From: Corynebacterium epidermidicanis
GTDB taxonomy: Bacteria; Actinomycetota; Actinomycetes; Mycobacteriales; Mycobacteriaceae
Direction of reading: 5' to 3'
Length of the DNA: 64,000 bases
NCBI RefSeq assembly: GCF_001021025.1
Contig: NZ_CP011541.1
Location: forward strand, 806,001 to 870,000
How positions within the stretch are numbered: position 1 is the first letter of the stretch; every line of letters starts with the position of its first letter. Under the pieces are notes generated by a model. That model saw nothing but the letters and a program-made list of their open reading frames with translations. It made no database searches and was not told the DNA's origin. Made by a program: the position numbers and the translations under genes. Positions 1 to 9,096 of this stretch are shown here, in pieces.

Positions 1-462
1 GTTGGCGAAAACAAGGAGTTTGCCCGACAGTTCCTCGCCGGCGAACTCGAAGTGGAATTTAACCCGCAGGGCACCTTGGCGGAGCGCCTCCGTGCCGGCG
101 GAGCCGGAATCCCGGCTTTTTACACCGCTACCGGCGTAGGAACACTTGTTGCGGAAGGAAAGCCGACCGCCGAGTTCGATGGGCAGACCTATGTGCAGGA
201 ACGCGGAATCGTCGCCGATGTGGGTCTAGTGCACGCTTACCAGGGCGACCCCGCCGGAAACCTGGTCTATCGACGCACCGCCCGCAACTTCAATCCGCTG
301 TGCGCAGAATCCGGGGTAGTGACCATCGCCGAGGCGGAATCCTTGGTGGGCATCGGGAACATCGACCCCGATCACATTCACACCGCGGGCGTGCATGTGG
401 ACCACATGGTGGTCACTGACCGTGACAAGCCGATCGAGCAACGCACAGTGAGGAGTAAGTAA
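1..462 (+). CDS. 3-oxoacid CoA-transferase subunit A, 5'-truncated by window edge
   Basis: The reading frame is open from base 1, so the gene starts upstream of the window; about 153 codons are visible. This is the A subunit of a family I CoA-transferase, which moves CoA from succinyl-CoA to a 3-oxo acid (acetoacetate or 3-oxoadipate). Family-typical stretches are [20 protein letters not shown] and the later [10 protein letters not shown]. It ends in TAATG, where the stop overlaps the start of the B subunit, as expected for a translationally coupled heteromer. Whether the substrate is acetoacetate (ScoA) or 3-oxoadipate (PcaI) cannot be decided from the sequence, so no symbol is given. Confidence 0.9.
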   Translation, partial: VGENKEFARQFLAGELEVEFNPQGTLAERLRAGGAGIPAFYTATGVGTLVAEGKPTAEFDGQTYVQERGIVADVGLVHAYQGDPAGNLVYRRTARNFNPLCAESGVVTIAEAESLVGIGNIDPDHIHTAGVHVDHMVVTDRDKPIEQRTVRSK

Positions 463-1115
463 TGCCGTGGACTAGAGATGAAATGGCAGCTCTGGCTGCC
501 CGCGAACTCAACGACGGTGACTACGTCAACCTCGGAATTGGCATCCCCACCATGGTAGCCAACCATTTGCCCCCGGGAGTGCACGTGGTGCTGCAAAGCG
601 AAAACGGCATCCTCGGCATGGGGCCCTTCCCTTATGAAGGCGAAGAAGACCCCGACATCATCAACGCTGGTAAACAAACCGTCACGCTCATTGACGGCGC
701 TGCCACCTTCGACTCCGCCACCAGTTTCGCGATGATCCGTGGTGGCAAAGTAAAAATGGCGGTACTGGGCGCGATGGAAGTTTCTCAAAGCGGTGACCTC
801 GCCAACTGGATGATCCCCGGCAAGATGGTCAAGGGGATGGGCGGCGCGATGGACCTGGTCGCCGGAACACCACGAGTCGTGGTCATTACTGAACACGTCT
901 CCAAAAACGGCACACCTAAGCTGGTCCGCGAATGCTCGCTACCGCTCACCGGGGTGGGCGTGGTCCAGCGCATCATCACTGACCTGGGGCTTTTCGACGT
1001 CGCGGAGGATCACCTCATCCTGAAGCGGCTCGCGCCGGGAGTCACGTTGATGGACATTGAGAAGAACACCGAAGCTGCCTATGTGGTGGAATTGGATGAC
1101 GTCACCCCTGTTTAA
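462..1115 (+). CDS. 3-oxoacid CoA-transferase subunit B
   Basis: 217 residues, the usual length of the B subunit (ScoB/PcaJ type). It starts with the ATG inside the TAATG overlap; AGGAG lies at 451-455. The catalytic glutamate that forms the CoA thioester is expected to be Glu47 in [11 protein letters not shown], preceded by the glycine-rich [10 protein letters not shown] near residues 24-33. It pairs with the preceding A subunit as the second half of the enzyme. A role in ketone body/acetoacetate use or in the beta-ketoadipate pathway is inferred from the family. The thioesterase-like gene downstream is compatible with acyl-CoA metabolism. The substrate is uncertain. Confidence 0.92.
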   Translation: MPWTRDEMAALAARELNDGDYVNLGIGIPTMVANHLPPGVHVVLQSENGILGMGPFPYEGEEDPDIINAGKQTVTLIDGAATFDSATSFAMIRGGKVKMAVLGAMEVSQSGDLANWMIPGKMVKGMGGAMDLVAGTPRVVVITEHVSKNGTPKLVRECSLPLTGVGVVQRIITDLGLFDVAEDHLILKRLAPGVTLMDIEKNTEAAYVVELDDVTPV

Positions 1116-1131
1116 CAAATCTCGATAGGAA

Positions 1132-1205
1132 TCCCGTAGTTCTACGCCCATCTTTGGCGCGCTCCGCTAGATCCGGCGGCGTGGGCCGGGCTCGGACCTA
1201 CGGGA
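1132..1205. repeat. Inverted repeat between CoA-transferase and thioesterase genes
   Basis: TCCCGTAG at 1132-1139 is the reverse complement of CTACGGGA at 1198-1205, separated by 58 nt of G+C-rich sequence. The repeat could fold in the transcript between the CoA-transferase stop and the downstream gene. There is no T tract, so a simple terminator is not supported. Confidence 0.35.
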
Positions 1206-1227
1206 TCTCGATTTTGTGGAGGCCATA

Positions 1228-1989
1228 ATGAACAACTCTGCTTACTTCACCAGGCTGGATGCTGACAGTTTTCAACCCAATATCCATGCTGAAGGCGCGT
1301 GGTCGAAAGAGGATTACCATTTCGCCGCGCTGGCCGGCTTGCTTACCCATGTAATTGAAAAGTCGCGTGGAGATAGTCCATTGCAGCTTGCTCGCATCAA
1401 TTTTGAAATTCTGGGGCGTCTTCCGTTTGGCCCCGCCACCACTGAAGTTCGGGTGATTCGCCCCGGACGCACCATTGAATTAGTGGAAGCTACTTGCACC
1501 CTCGCAGGTAGGACCGCGATCAGTTCGCGGGCCTGGTATCTCCACCCTTCAGATACTAACGATGTGGCAGCCTGTGACTTCCCTTCGCTGCCTGAACCCA
1601 TGGCCTGCCCGGAACGAGATTTCGCGAGTGAGTGGCCGGGTGGTTTCATCGCTCAAATGCAGGCGCGGCAGGTGGACAAGCCCCGCGCCACCTGGCTGAC
1701 CTCGCCAAATACTCTCGTAGCGGGTGACGAGCCCATCCCGGTTGCTGAGTTTCTCGCTCGTGTTGACGCCGCGAATGGGATCAATCCCCGGCAGTCTCCA
1801 CGCGAGTGGGCGTTTCCGAATGTGGACCTCACGGTGCACCTTTTCCGGGAGCCAGACCCGAAGTGGACCGGCTTGGAAACGACGGTCACCTGGGGAGCGA
1901 CCGGTGTTGGGCTCACCTCGTCGGTATTGCACGACATACATGGCCCAGTGGGTAGGGCTGAGCAGGCCTTGACCTTGCGTCGGATGTAG
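1228..1989 (+). CDS. Thioesterase-family (acyl-CoA thioesterase-like) protein
   Basis: 253 residues from ATG 1228, chosen because GGAGG (1218-1222) sits 5 nt upstream; a GTG at 1216 would overlap that site. The protein looks like the actinobacterial TesB-like, tandem hot-dog thioesterases: an N-terminal half with HFAALAGLLTHVIEK and ARINFEILGRLPFGP, and a C-terminal half ending in SSVLHDIHGPVGRAEQALTLRRM. Such enzymes hydrolyse acyl-CoA, but the substrate is unknown. It lies 112 nt after the CoA-transferase and may be cotranscribed. The catalytic Asp/Gln/Thr set was not located with certainty. Alternative: a non-catalytic hot-dog protein. Confidence 0.72.
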   Translation: MNNSAYFTRLDADSFQPNIHAEGAWSKEDYHFAALAGLLTHVIEKSRGDSPLQLARINFEILGRLPFGPATTEVRVIRPGRTIELVEATCTLAGRTAISSRAWYLHPSDTNDVAACDFPSLPEPMACPERDFASEWPGGFIAQMQARQVDKPRATWLTSPNTLVAGDEPIPVAEFLARVDAANGINPRQSPREWAFPNVDLTVHLFREPDPKWTGLETTVTWGATGVGLTSSVLHDIHGPVGRAEQALTLRRM

Positions 1990-2017
1990 TCACCCGTTAC
2001 TCCCACGAATGCGAGAA

Positions 2018-2041
2018 GGCACCGGTTTTTGAGCCGGTGCC
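2018..2041. terminator. Bidirectional hairpin between convergent genes
   Basis: GGCACCGG (2018-2025) pairs perfectly with CCGGTGCC (2034-2041) around an 8-nt loop rich in T. It sits between the convergent thioesterase-like and cytochrome genes. The flanking T tracts are short, so it may terminate weakly in both directions. Confidence 0.7.
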
Positions 2042-2056
2042 TTTGGCGTCGACAGG

Positions 2057-3448
2057 CTAGCGGTTTGTCACCTTGCCGAAAGCTCGTGCGATCGGGGCGA
2101 GCAGCATCGGACGGGCCGCCCACACGGCGCCGACGGTAACGGCCAGCGCTAGGACGAATAGGCCAACTCCGAGCCACCCGCCGTCCGGGGTGGCAGCGAA
2201 CATGTGTCCGAGGTTCTTCTTGAAGCCGGTGGCGAACACAAGGAACACGTGACTGATGATGAAGAGCACGAAGTAGAGCATGGTGGGGAAGTGCAGCTTG
2301 CGGGCGATTTCGACCGGGAAGAATTTCCAGGTAGTCGGCCACCAGTTGCTCATCCGGAAGCCGGTAGCTGCGGCGATTGGTGCTGCGATAAACACCGTGA
2401 CGAAGTAGGCCACCTGCTGCAGGGCGTTGTAGTGGATCCAGCCGTTCTCGGCAGGCCAGTTCAGCGAGAGGTACTGCAGCGCAGCAGAAGCCATGTTGGG
2501 GAAGACCTCCCAGCTCGTGGGCACGATTCGCTTCCACTGGCCGGTTGCAAATAGCAACACCACGAAGATCACGCCGTTGAGGAGCCACAGCAAGTCCATC
2601 GAGGTATGGAACCAAATGGTCAAGCTGACCTTCTTGCCGGATTTCGACGTAAAGTACGCCTCCGGCTTGCGCTCGCGACGAATCTGAATTCCGGACCGGA
2701 TGATCAGCGCCATGAGGAAGAAGTTGAAGAAGTGCGACCAACCAAGCCAAGCGGGCAGCCCCACAGGCGTGTTCTGCGGTGTTGGTGCAACGCCTGGGTA
2801 GCGGGTGATGAAGTCGTGGGCGGGGCCGTCGACAAGCCAGCGGGAGCCCAGTACCAGAGCGACGAGCACGACCAACGCTGCCAGCCCGATGCCCGCAGCC
2901 TTACCGACCCAGGCCGGGCGCGGCTCAGCCTGCTTCTCGACGCGCTGAGGTTGTCGAGTCGAGACTTGAGAGGCAGGTGGCGCCGTAGCTTCTTGCGGGG
3001 GCTCGACGACCGGGGGTTGCTTGTCGAGTTCGGCGGTGACTGGCACGGCAACCTGGGCGTGAGTGACCTCCGGCCAAGGGGCGCCACCAGGGGTCCGAGG
3101 CAGCCCTTGTCGCAGCGCAACTTCGGTGAGGGCGGTGTCGGCCGGCGCGGGGTTGGTCTGGACTTCTGGAGCTTCCGTCACCTGGGGTGCTGGTTCGCTG
3201 GAGGTTAGCAGCGCCACTGCAGTTTCGGGCCAGGCAGCCCCACCAGGTACTCGAGGTAGGCCTTGGCGGAGGGAGATCTCCCTGGTGACAGTGGGCGCTG
3301 AGGTTGTGACTGGTGCCGGAGCTGCGGTGGCCGCTGCCGGTGGGGCTTTCTGAGATTGAGCGGGCACGCGTACCTCGACACCCGCCGGTGGCCAGCCATC
3401 ACCGCCAGGGACGCGTGGCAGACCTCGCCGAAGTGTTTGGGTAGTCAT
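2057..3448 (-). CDS. Cytochrome b-like membrane protein with triple N-terminal motif, ETF-linked
   Basis: 463 residues. The N-terminal ~175 residues are Pro/Ala-rich and hydrophilic, with three copies of a motif LRxGLPRxPGGxxWP at about residues 6-20, 60-74 and 112-126. The C-terminal part has about five to six membrane segments, starting with [19 protein letters not shown], and several histidines in or near helices ([25 protein letters not shown]) that fit b-type haem ligation as in cytochrome b561/hydrogenase b subunits. Its ATG overlaps the etfA stop (ATGA, 3445-3448), so it is coupled to the electron-transfer flavoprotein genes. Inference: it may pass electrons from ETF to the quinone pool. 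The haem ligands and that role are not proven. Confidence 0.7.
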   Translation of the reverse strand: MTTQTLRRGLPRVPGGDGWPPAGVEVRVPAQSQKAPPAAATAAPAPVTTSAPTVTREISLRQGLPRVPGGAAWPETAVALLTSSEPAPQVTEAPEVQTNPAPADTALTEVALRQGLPRTPGGAPWPEVTHAQVAVPVTAELDKQPPVVEPPQEATAPPASQVSTRQPQRVEKQAEPRPAWVGKAAGIGLAALVVLVALVLGSRWLVDGPAHDFITRYPGVAPTPQNTPVGLPAWLGWSHFFNFFLMALIIRSGIQIRRERKPEAYFTSKSGKKVSLTIWFHTSMDLLWLLNGVIFVVLLFATGQWKRIVPTSWEVFPNMASAALQYLSLNWPAENGWIHYNALQQVAYFVTVFIAAPIAAATGFRMSNWWPTTWKFFPVEIARKLHFPTMLYFVLFIISHVFLVFATGFKKNLGHMFAATPDGGWLGVGLFVLALAVTVGAVWAARPMLLAPIARAFGKVTNR

Positions 3449-4356
3449 CGGCGGGCCTCGATCTCCGTGATGAGTTTCGGCACGATGTCAAAGACGTCAC
3501 CGACGATGCCGAAGTCAGCAATGTCGAAGATGGGGGCTTCGGGATCCTTGTTGATCGCGACGATCGTCTTGGCGGTCTGCATACCTGCGAGGTGCTGGAT
3601 CGCGCCCGAAATACCCAGCGCAACGTACAAGTCAGGGGAAACCGACACGCCGGTTTGGCCCACCTGGGCGGAATGCTCAATGTAGCCGGCATCTACTGCC
3701 GCGCGGGAGGCGCCGACGGCTGCACCCATGGCGTCTGCAAGTTGGCCCACGAGTTCAAAGCCTTCAGTCGAACCGAATCCGCGGCCGCCGGAGACGACCT
3801 TCTTTGCGCCTACCAGTGCTGGGCGGGAGGATTCTGCGAGGACTTCTTCGCGGGAAGCAACTGTGACCTCTCGGCGCTCTGAGGTGTTGACCTGCAGCGT
3901 TTCGACGGCCCCAGCCGCAGCTTCGGCGCGGGTATCCACGGAACCGAGGCGCAGCGTGATGATTGGAGCGCTGTGCGTGGCTGCGGAAGTGGCGGTGAAT
4001 GCTCCGCCGAAGGCAGCATGGCGGGCGATAATGCCCTCGTCGTCGCGGTCAATACCTGTGGCGTCGGAAAGCACGGCCCGCTTGAGGCGCACGGCGAGAC
4101 GACCAGCGAGTTCCTTGCTTGTGGACGAATGCGCCAAAACGATCGCTTCCGGATTGCTAGCCTGAACTGCGGCTTCAATCACATCAATGGCGGAGCCTTC
4201 GCCAGTGAAAATGGTGTGCGCCCCGAGCTCGCCAAGGTTTGCTGGTGCTTCGCCACGCACGACAACCGCATGCGGGGTGCCGATCACTGAAGCTGCGCCC
4301 AGCAGCTCGGCGGCTGGCTTCGGAGCGAGCGCGTCAATTACTACGAGAATGTTCAT
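3445..4356 (-). CDS. etfA: Electron transfer flavoprotein alpha subunit
   Basis: 303 residues, close to the usual ETF-alpha size. N-terminal domain [22 protein letters not shown]; the C-terminal FAD-binding domain contains the conserved run [18 protein letters not shown] and the closing [13 protein letters not shown]. With EtfB it forms a soluble FAD/AMP heterodimer that collects electrons from acyl-CoA dehydrogenases. It lies 10 nt after etfB and overlaps the downstream cytochrome gene by 4 nt, giving a compact etfB-etfA-cytochrome operon on the minus strand. Confidence 0.95.
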   Translation of the reverse strand: MNILVVIDALAPKPAAELLGAASVIGTPHAVVVRGEAPANLGELGAHTIFTGEGSAIDVIEAAVQASNPEAIVLAHSSTSKELAGRLAVRLKRAVLSDATGIDRDDEGIIARHAAFGGAFTATSAATHSAPIITLRLGSVDTRAEAAAGAVETLQVNTSERREVTVASREEVLAESSRPALVGAKKVVSGGRGFGSTEGFELVGQLADAMGAAVGASRAAVDAGYIEHSAQVGQTGVSVSPDLYVALGISGAIQHLAGMQTAKTIVAINKDPEAPIFDIADFGIVGDVFDIVPKLITEIEARR

Positions 4357-4366
4357 GAGAGTGCTC

Positions 4367-5131
4367 CTAAATCAGCTTGTTCTGGGCCAAGTAGTCGGCG
4401 AGCTGCGCTGCCGCGCTGCCATCGTCGGTGATCTTCGTGCCCGCCTGACGAGGAGGCTTCTCACCAACCTCGGTCATGATCGCGCGCGGATGGGTGAAGT
4501 CTTCCGCGTCCACCTGCAGGTCAGCTAGTGTGAGCACGTCGAACGGCTTCTTTTTAGCCGCCATGATGCCCTTGAAATTCGGGTAACGCGGATCTGCAAA
4601 TGCCTCCGTAATCGTCACGAGTGCCGGCAGCTGTGCCTGGAGCTTCTCGACGCTTCCCTCTACGGCCCGTGTCCCCTCGACCTGAGTCTCCGCGACGGCT
4701 AGTTCGTTGAGTTCCGCAAGCAATGGAAGGTCGAGGTGCTCCGCGATCATCGCGGGCAGGATGCCGGCGTTGCCGTCGGTGGAGAGGTTACCGGCGAGGA
4801 TGAGATCGTAGTTCTCTTTTTCGAGGGCCTTGGCTAGGGTTTCGGCAGTGAGTGTGAGGTCTGCGCCAAGGAGCTTGTCGTCTGTCACGGAAATCGCCTT
4901 GTCTGCGCCCATCGCTAGTCCCTTGCGGATGGCTTGGCCTGCTGCTTCGGGGGACATGGTGACGAGGTCAACCGTGTTCTCGCCTGGGATTTGCAGGGCG
5001 GCTTCAATGGCGCGTTCGCAGATCTCGTCTAGGACCTGCTCTTCGCCGCGTTCCCGCAGGCCGGTTTCTAAATTCAGGCGACGTTCGCCGTAGGTGTCTG
5101 GCACCTCTTTGACGAGTACTGCGATGCGCAT
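4367..5131 (-). CDS. etfB: Electron transfer flavoprotein beta subunit
   Basis: 254 residues, normal for ETF-beta. It starts [20 protein letters not shown] and carries the family's adenine-nucleotide region ([20 protein letters not shown]) and the recognition-loop segment near residues 180-205 ([19 protein letters not shown]). It is the first gene of the minus-strand operon etfB-etfA-cytochrome b. A perfect palindrome 23 nt upstream of its start is a candidate operator. Role: electron entry from beta-oxidation or other flavin dehydrogenases. Confidence 0.95.
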   Translation of the reverse strand: MRIAVLVKEVPDTYGERRLNLETGLRERGEEQVLDEICERAIEAALQIPGENTVDLVTMSPEAAGQAIRKGLAMGADKAISVTDDKLLGADLTLTAETLAKALEKENYDLILAGNLSTDGNAGILPAMIAEHLDLPLLAELNELAVAETQVEGTRAVEGSVEKLQAQLPALVTITEAFADPRYPNFKGIMAAKKKPFDVLTLADLQVDAEDFTHPRAIMTEVGEKPPRQAGTKITDDGSAAAQLADYLAQNKLI

Positions 5132-5154
5132 CAGATCACTCCCTCAGCTAGTTC

Positions 5155-5172
5155 AGTTAATGGTTGTTAACT
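5155..5172. promoter_or_regulatory. Palindrome upstream of etfB, candidate operator
   Basis: AGTTAA (5155-5160), a 6-nt spacer, then TTAACT (5167-5172), 23 nt upstream of the etfB start and therefore in its leader or core promoter. The shape fits TetR-family operators that often control fatty acid oxidation genes, but no regulator is encoded nearby, so the regulator is unknown. Confidence 0.5.
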
Positions 5173-5670
5173 AATCTAGCTGATCATTTGTGACCTGGGC
5201 AACTATTTGGTTGAAATGTAGTGTGGGTTGGTGTGGAAATCGCGGGATGGGTGATTTGAGGGTTAGGTCGAACCAGCGATAGTGGCAATTCAGTGGTGGA
5301 CTGAAGAGCATGTACCTTGATTGTGGTCACTGACGAGTGCCTTTCTTGGCGTCGCAAATTTGACCGCACTGTAGTGTCAAAAGACTCGCGACTTTGTGTC
5401 ATGCGGTGTGGTCAAGTTTTTTGGTGGCACCGGAGCATGGCGGCCGCACGTGGCAAGCCAGTGGGGCCGCCTTTGGGGAGCCAGCCACCACGACCAACTA
5501 CCACGACGAACCACCGGGGCAGACATGCCAGAAGGCCCCGCACCAATGTGGTGTGGAGCCTTCTAGAGGTTGTGCCGTGTCACGATTGTCAGCGGCACAA
5601 GCTCGCTGTGTTATCGATTAGCCCCAAGCTTGTACTAGGGGCAGAGCGTTTTTAGCCTTCAGCAGTCGAC
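5173..5670. other. Gene-free intergenic region with a strong hairpin
   Basis: About 500 nt between the rpsR end and etfB start show no convincing gene: the small open frames lack recognisable sequence and good start signals. The one clear element is a hairpin at 5530-5564: AGAAGGC pairs with GCCTTCT, the stem continues through CACCA/TGGTG with a single mismatch, and the loop is 3 nt. It lies about 107 nt beyond the rpsR stop on the minus strand and has no adjacent T tract, so it could be an mRNA 3' end structure or a small RNA fold. Confidence 0.5.
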
Positions 5671-5919
5671 TTAACGGCTGGTGAACGGCAGGAGAGCCAT
5701 CTCGCGTGCGTTCTTCACAGCGGTAGCAACCTGGCGCTGCTGCTGTGGGGTGAGACCCGTGACGCGACGAGAGCGGATCTTGTGGCGGTCGGAGATGAAA
5801 AGGCGAAGGGTATTGATGTCCTTGTAGTCGACCTTCTCAACGCCAGCTGCCTTGAGTGGGTTCTTCTTTGGGCGGCGGGACTGCTCGATCCGCGCCTTCT
5901 TCATGTTGGTGCGCTTCAT
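5671..5919 (-). CDS. rpsR: 30S ribosomal protein S18
   Basis: 82 residues, typical S18: [20 protein letters not shown], then [19 protein letters not shown] and [17 protein letters not shown]. It binds S6 and 16S rRNA in the small-subunit platform. Last gene of the minus-strand cluster rpmB-rpmG-rpsN-rpsR, 17 nt after rpsN. There is no cysteine, so this is a zinc-independent form. Confidence 0.97.
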   Translation of the reverse strand: MKRTNMKKARIEQSRRPKKNPLKAAGVEKVDYKDINTLRLFISDRHKIRSRRVTGLTPQQQRQVATAVKNAREMALLPFTSR

Positions 5920-5936
5920 TTTGGCAAATCTCCCTA

Positions 5937-6242
5937 TTACCAGCTGGACTTACGGACGCCCGGCAGCTCACCGCGGTGAGCCATTTCGCGAACGCGAACA
6001 CGGGACAGGCCGAACTTACGAAGGAAGCCGCGTGGACGGCCATCGGCTGCGTCGCGGTTGCGAACGCGGGATGGGGCAGCGTCACGTGGCTGACGGTTCA
6101 GTTCGAACTGAGCGTCGAGACGCTCTTCGTCAGTGGAATTTGGGTTCTTGATAATAGCCTTGAGCTCAGCGCGACGCTCCGCGTAGCGGGCGACGATTTC
6201 CTTGCGCTGCTCGTTCTTGGCGATCTTAGACTTCTTAGCCAT
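5937..6242 (-). CDS. rpsN: 30S ribosomal protein S14, long zinc-free form
   Basis: 101 residues, the long S14 type without the two CxxC pairs of the short zinc-binding form. Conserved core: [20 protein letters not shown] followed by the C-terminal [11 protein letters not shown]. It starts 3 nt after the rpmG stop, indicating coupled translation within the rpmB-rpmG-rpsN-rpsR cluster. It assembles in the 30S head. Confidence 0.97.
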   Translation of the reverse strand: MAKKSKIAKNEQRKEIVARYAERRAELKAIIKNPNSTDEERLDAQFELNRQPRDAAPSRVRNRDAADGRPRGFLRKFGLSRVRVREMAHRGELPGVRKSSW

Positions 6243-6245
6243 AGA

Positions 6246-6410
6246 TTATCGCTCCTCGCGGAATTCGACGTGCTTGCGGACTACCGGATCGAACTTCATC
6301 AGGGTGATGCGATCCGGGTTGTTACGCTTGTTCTTACGGGTGACGTAGGTGTAACCGGTGCCAGCCGTAGACTTCAGCTTGATGATTGGACGGATGTCAT
6401 TACGTGCCAT
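6246..6410 (-). CDS. rpmG: 50S ribosomal protein L33
   Basis: 54 residues, translated by hand from the minus strand: [20 protein letters not shown], then [20 protein letters not shown] and the end [12 protein letters not shown]. This is a complete L33 without cysteines, i.e. a form lacking the zinc ribbon. It lies 3 nt after the rpmB stop and 3 nt before the rpsN start, inside the four-gene ribosomal cluster. L33 is a 50S protein near the E site. Confidence 0.96.
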   Translation of the reverse strand: MARNDIRPIIKLKSTAGTGYTYVTRKNKRNNPDRITLMKFDPVVRKHVEFREER

Positions 6411-6413
6411 CGG

Positions 6414-6650
6414 TTAGATCTTCTCCCCACGTGCGCGGATCTGAGCAACAACGGACTCAATGCCGTCGCGGTCGATGACCTTCAGGCCCTTGGTGGACAC
6501 GGTCAGGGTGATGGTACGGCCGAGGGAAGGCACGTAAAACTTACGACGCTGCACGTTGGGGTTCCAACGGCGAGACGTGCGTCGGTGCGAGTGCGAGACT
6601 TGCTTGCCGAATTGCGGCTTGCGTCCCGTTACTTGGCAAATAGCCGACAT
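6414..6650 (-). CDS. rpmB: 50S ribosomal protein L28
   Basis: 78 residues from ATG 6650 ([20 protein letters not shown]), the normal L28 start; the frame stays open further upstream but that part does not resemble L28. The core [20 protein letters not shown] and the [16 protein letters not shown] segment are typical. Only one cysteine (residue 5) is present, so there is no zinc ribbon. It is the first gene of rpmB-rpmG-rpsN-rpsR. The upstream region holds a weak palindrome that may be regulatory. Confidence 0.95.
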   Translation of the reverse strand: MSAICQVTGRKPQFGKQVSHSHRRTSRRWNPNVQRRKFYVPSLGRTITLTVSTKGLKVIDRDGIESVVAQIRARGEKI

Positions 6651-6749
6651 AACTTTCTTTCTCCTAGCCGCCCACTTGCGAACCGGATTAGAAGGTGCCG
6701 CGCCTTGAACCAAAAGGTCAAGGGGCACGCTTAAGTCGGCCGAAGAGGG

Positions 6750-6766
6750 CGAAAACGAATATTTCG
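6750..6766. promoter_or_regulatory. Weak palindrome upstream of rpmB, possible Zur-like site
   Basis: CGAAA (6750-6754), 7 nt, TTTCG (6762-6766), about 100 nt upstream of the rpmB start. Actinobacterial Zur boxes have a GAAAA-N-TTTTC type symmetry, and the mycobacterial rpmB2-rpmG1-rpsN2-rpsR2 operon is a known Zur target. The match here is short, and C. glutamicum Zur targets that I recall do not include these genes, so this is only a candidate. Confidence 0.25.
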
Positions 6767-6912
6767 ACAACAGCAAGGGCAAACCTTACCGGTAAACAGC
6801 AAAAAAACCTAATTGCCTAGTGAAGCTCGCTTATCGACGCCCACCTCAACTCAACTTCATTATGTCTTGAGGGTGTCGATCGGCCCTCAGTCCTGCCGAG
6901 GATGCTTGTAAA

Positions 6913-6931
6913 TATACCCCTTGGGGGTATA
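6913..6931. promoter_or_regulatory. CsoR-type copper operator in the copA promoter
   Basis: TATACCCCTTGGGGGTATA is a 19-nt palindrome ending 4 nt before the copA start codon. Its C-run/G-run pattern is the hallmark of CsoR operators, and the csoR gene lies downstream of copA. TATACC within the site can serve as a -10 hexamer, so repressor binding would directly block RNA polymerase. This gives a copper-responsive copA-csoR operon with autoregulation. Confidence 0.85.
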
Positions 6932-6935
6932 GGGT

Positions 6936-9092
6936 ATGGGTATGCAGACCATTGAATTAGGCGTGACCGGTATGACCTGTACTTCGTGTTCAGGTCGGGT
7001 GGAACGCAAATTAAACAAGGTCGAAGGAGTCGAAGCGGCAGTCAATTTCGCCACGGAGACGGCGACAATCAGTTTTGATCCTGCTCAAACATCGCCCTCG
7101 GAGCTCATCGAGGTGGTGCGTAGGACTGGCTACGATGCCTTCGAGATGCAGTCGCAGTCTGAAGATCCCGGAGTGGATCCGCATTCAGATGCCAGAGATG
7201 GTGAGGCATCAGACCTTAAGGCACGACTGATCGCCTCGAGCGTCTTCGCTGTCCCAGTCATGCTCATCTCTATGATTCCTGCGCTGCAGTTCATGCATTG
7301 GCAGTGGGCTGTGTTGGCCATGGCCACGTACGTCTACCTGTACGGTGGCGCTCCATTTCATCGATCAGCGCTGATTAACCTGCGACATGGTTCGTTTACC
7401 ATGGACACTTTGGTCTCCTTAGGTACGAGCGCGGCCTTCCTCTGGTCCCTATGGGCGCTGTTTATCGGCAACGCTGGCCATGCGGGAATGAAGATGCACA
7501 TGCACCTCTTTCCGCGTGATACGACTATGGACGAGATTTACCTCGAGTCTGTCGCCGTCGTTATTGCTTTCCTTCTTCTCGGGCGGTGGTTTGAGGTTCG
7601 CGCCAAGGGAAGGTCCTCGGAGGCCCTGCGTGCACTATTAGATATGGGTGCGAAGGAGGTATCGCTGCTTCGCGATGGCGAGGAACACCGTATCCCCATC
7701 TCGCAATTACAAGTTGGTGACGAGTTCCTGGTGCGCCCGGGCGAGAAAGTCGCAACTGATGGGATCGTCGTCGAGGGCGCTTCCGCGGTCGATGAATCGA
7801 TGCTCACCGGGGAGCCGGTACCGGTGGAAAAGGCGGCTGGGGACAGCGTGACTGGAGCGACGATCAATGCCTCGGGGCGGCTCGTCGTCAAGGCAACGCA
7901 GGTGGGTGAGTCAACCACTTTGGCACGTATGGCGCGCATGGTCACGCAGGCGCAGGCGCAGAAAGCGCCGGTGCAACGGCTGGTGGATCGGATCTCACAA
8001 GTCTTTGTCCCGACGGTGATCGCGTTGTCGCTGCTCACTTTGGTTGTCCATCTGCTGCTGGGCCACGGCATAGCCCCTGCGTTCACTGCTGCGGTGGCCG
8101 TGTTGATCATCGCGTGCCCGTGCGCGTTGGGTCTTGCGACCCCGACCGCATTGCTCGTGGGCACTGGGCGAGGCGCGCAGCTGGGGTTGCTCATTAAGGG
8201 GCCGGAGGTGCTGGAATCAACGCGCCGAGTAACGGCGATCCTGCTGGATAAGACCGGTACTGTTACCACTGGTCGGCTGGCGGTGGAGTCCGCCGATCCG
8301 CAGCTCCTGCAGCTGGCCGCGTCGGTGGAACAAAGCTCCGAACATCCCATTGCCAAAGCCATCGTTCACGCATGCGAGCTGCCTCTTTTATCAAGCACTG
8401 ATTTTGAGTCGCTGCCTGGCCAAGGGGTGCGCGCGATCGTGGACGGCCACGAGGTGAGAGTCGAGCGGTCCGAAGGCGAGCTCGCTGTGGAGGGAACAAC
8501 CCAGGTGGATGTGCTGGTCAACGGGGAGCTCCGCGGCTCTATTGTCCTGCGAGATGCGGTGAAGCCGGGGTCGGCATCGGCCGTCGCTAAGCTCAAAGTT
8601 TTGGGTCTCACGCCGTGGCTGCTGACCGGCGATAATGCCAGCGCCGCGCAAGTGGTGGCTGAAGAAGTGGGGATCGCGTCTGAGCATGTCATCGCCGGGG
8701 TGCGGCCCGAGGACAAGCTCGCTGAGGTGCGTCGTCTACAAGAGTCAGAGGTAGTTGCGATGGTAGGCGATGGGGTCAACGACGCTGCGGCGCTCGCCCA
8801 GGCCGACCTGGGGCTTGCGATGGGAGCCGGGACCGATGTTGCTATTGAGGCTGCCGACATCACCCTGATGAACAACGACTTGTCGTCAGTCGTGAACGCC
8901 TTGCGGTTGTCCCGGCGTACGCTCTCCACAATTAGAGGCAATCTATTTTGGGCGTTTGCCTACAATGTCGTTCTCATCCCGGTGGCTGCCGCCGGCTTAC
9001 TTAACCCCATGCTTGCCGGCATTGCGATGGCATTTTCGTCCGTATTCGTGGTCAGCAACTCGCTGCGACTACGCAACTTCAAGGAGCAGTAA
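6936..9092 (+). CDS. copA: Copper-exporting P1B-type ATPase
   Basis: 718 residues. Domains in order: an N-terminal heavy-metal-associated domain with [11 protein letters not shown] (about residues 13-23); membrane segments; actuator domain with [10 protein letters not shown]; the transmembrane metal motif [13 protein letters not shown]; the phosphorylation site [11 protein letters not shown]; the HP motif [11 protein letters not shown]; and the hinge [21 protein letters not shown] plus the CxxC metal domain mark a monovalent copper exporter. ATG 6936 is used, with a second in-frame ATG at 6942 also possible. It lies 4 nt before csoR and directly after the CsoR-type operator, giving copper-induced expression. 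Confidence 0.95.
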   Translation: MGMQTIELGVTGMTCTSCSGRVERKLNKVEGVEAAVNFATETATISFDPAQTSPSELIEVVRRTGYDAFEMQSQSEDPGVDPHSDARDGEASDLKARLIASSVFAVPVMLISMIPALQFMHWQWAVLAMATYVYLYGGAPFHRSALINLRHGSFTMDTLVSLGTSAAFLWSLWALFIGNAGHAGMKMHMHLFPRDTTMDEIYLESVAVVIAFLLLGRWFEVRAKGRSSEALRALLDMGAKEVSLLRDGEEHRIPISQLQVGDEFLVRPGEKVATDGIVVEGASAVDESMLTGEPVPVEKAAGDSVTGATINASGRLVVKATQVGESTTLARMARMVTQAQAQKAPVQRLVDRISQVFVPTVIALSLLTLVVHLLLGHGIAPAFTAAVAVLIIACPCALGLATPTALLVGTGRGAQLGLLIKGPEVLESTRRVTAILLDKTGTVTTGRLAVESADPQLLQLAASVEQSSEHPIAKAIVHACELPLLSSTDFESLPGQGVRAIVDGHEVRVERSEGELAVEGTTQVDVLVNGELRGSIVLRDAVKPGSASAVAKLKVLGLTPWLLTGDNASAAQVVAEEVGIASEHVIAGVRPEDKLAEVRRLQESEVVAMVGDGVNDAAALAQADLGLAMGAGTDVAIEAADITLMNNDLSSVVNALRLSRRTLSTIRGNLFWAFAYNVVLIPVAAAGLLNPMLAGIAMAFSSVFVVSNSLRLRNFKEQ

Positions 9093-9096
9093 CCCA

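Noticed and set aside
1653..2750. A 365-codon minus-strand frame covering parts of two genes
   Set aside because: It crosses the convergent terminator and both real genes, and its sequence is arginine-rich without any recognisable domain.
5317..5655. Small frames in the etfB-rpsR gap
   Set aside because: No good ribosome-binding site, no recognisable sequence and the strong hairpin lies within them.
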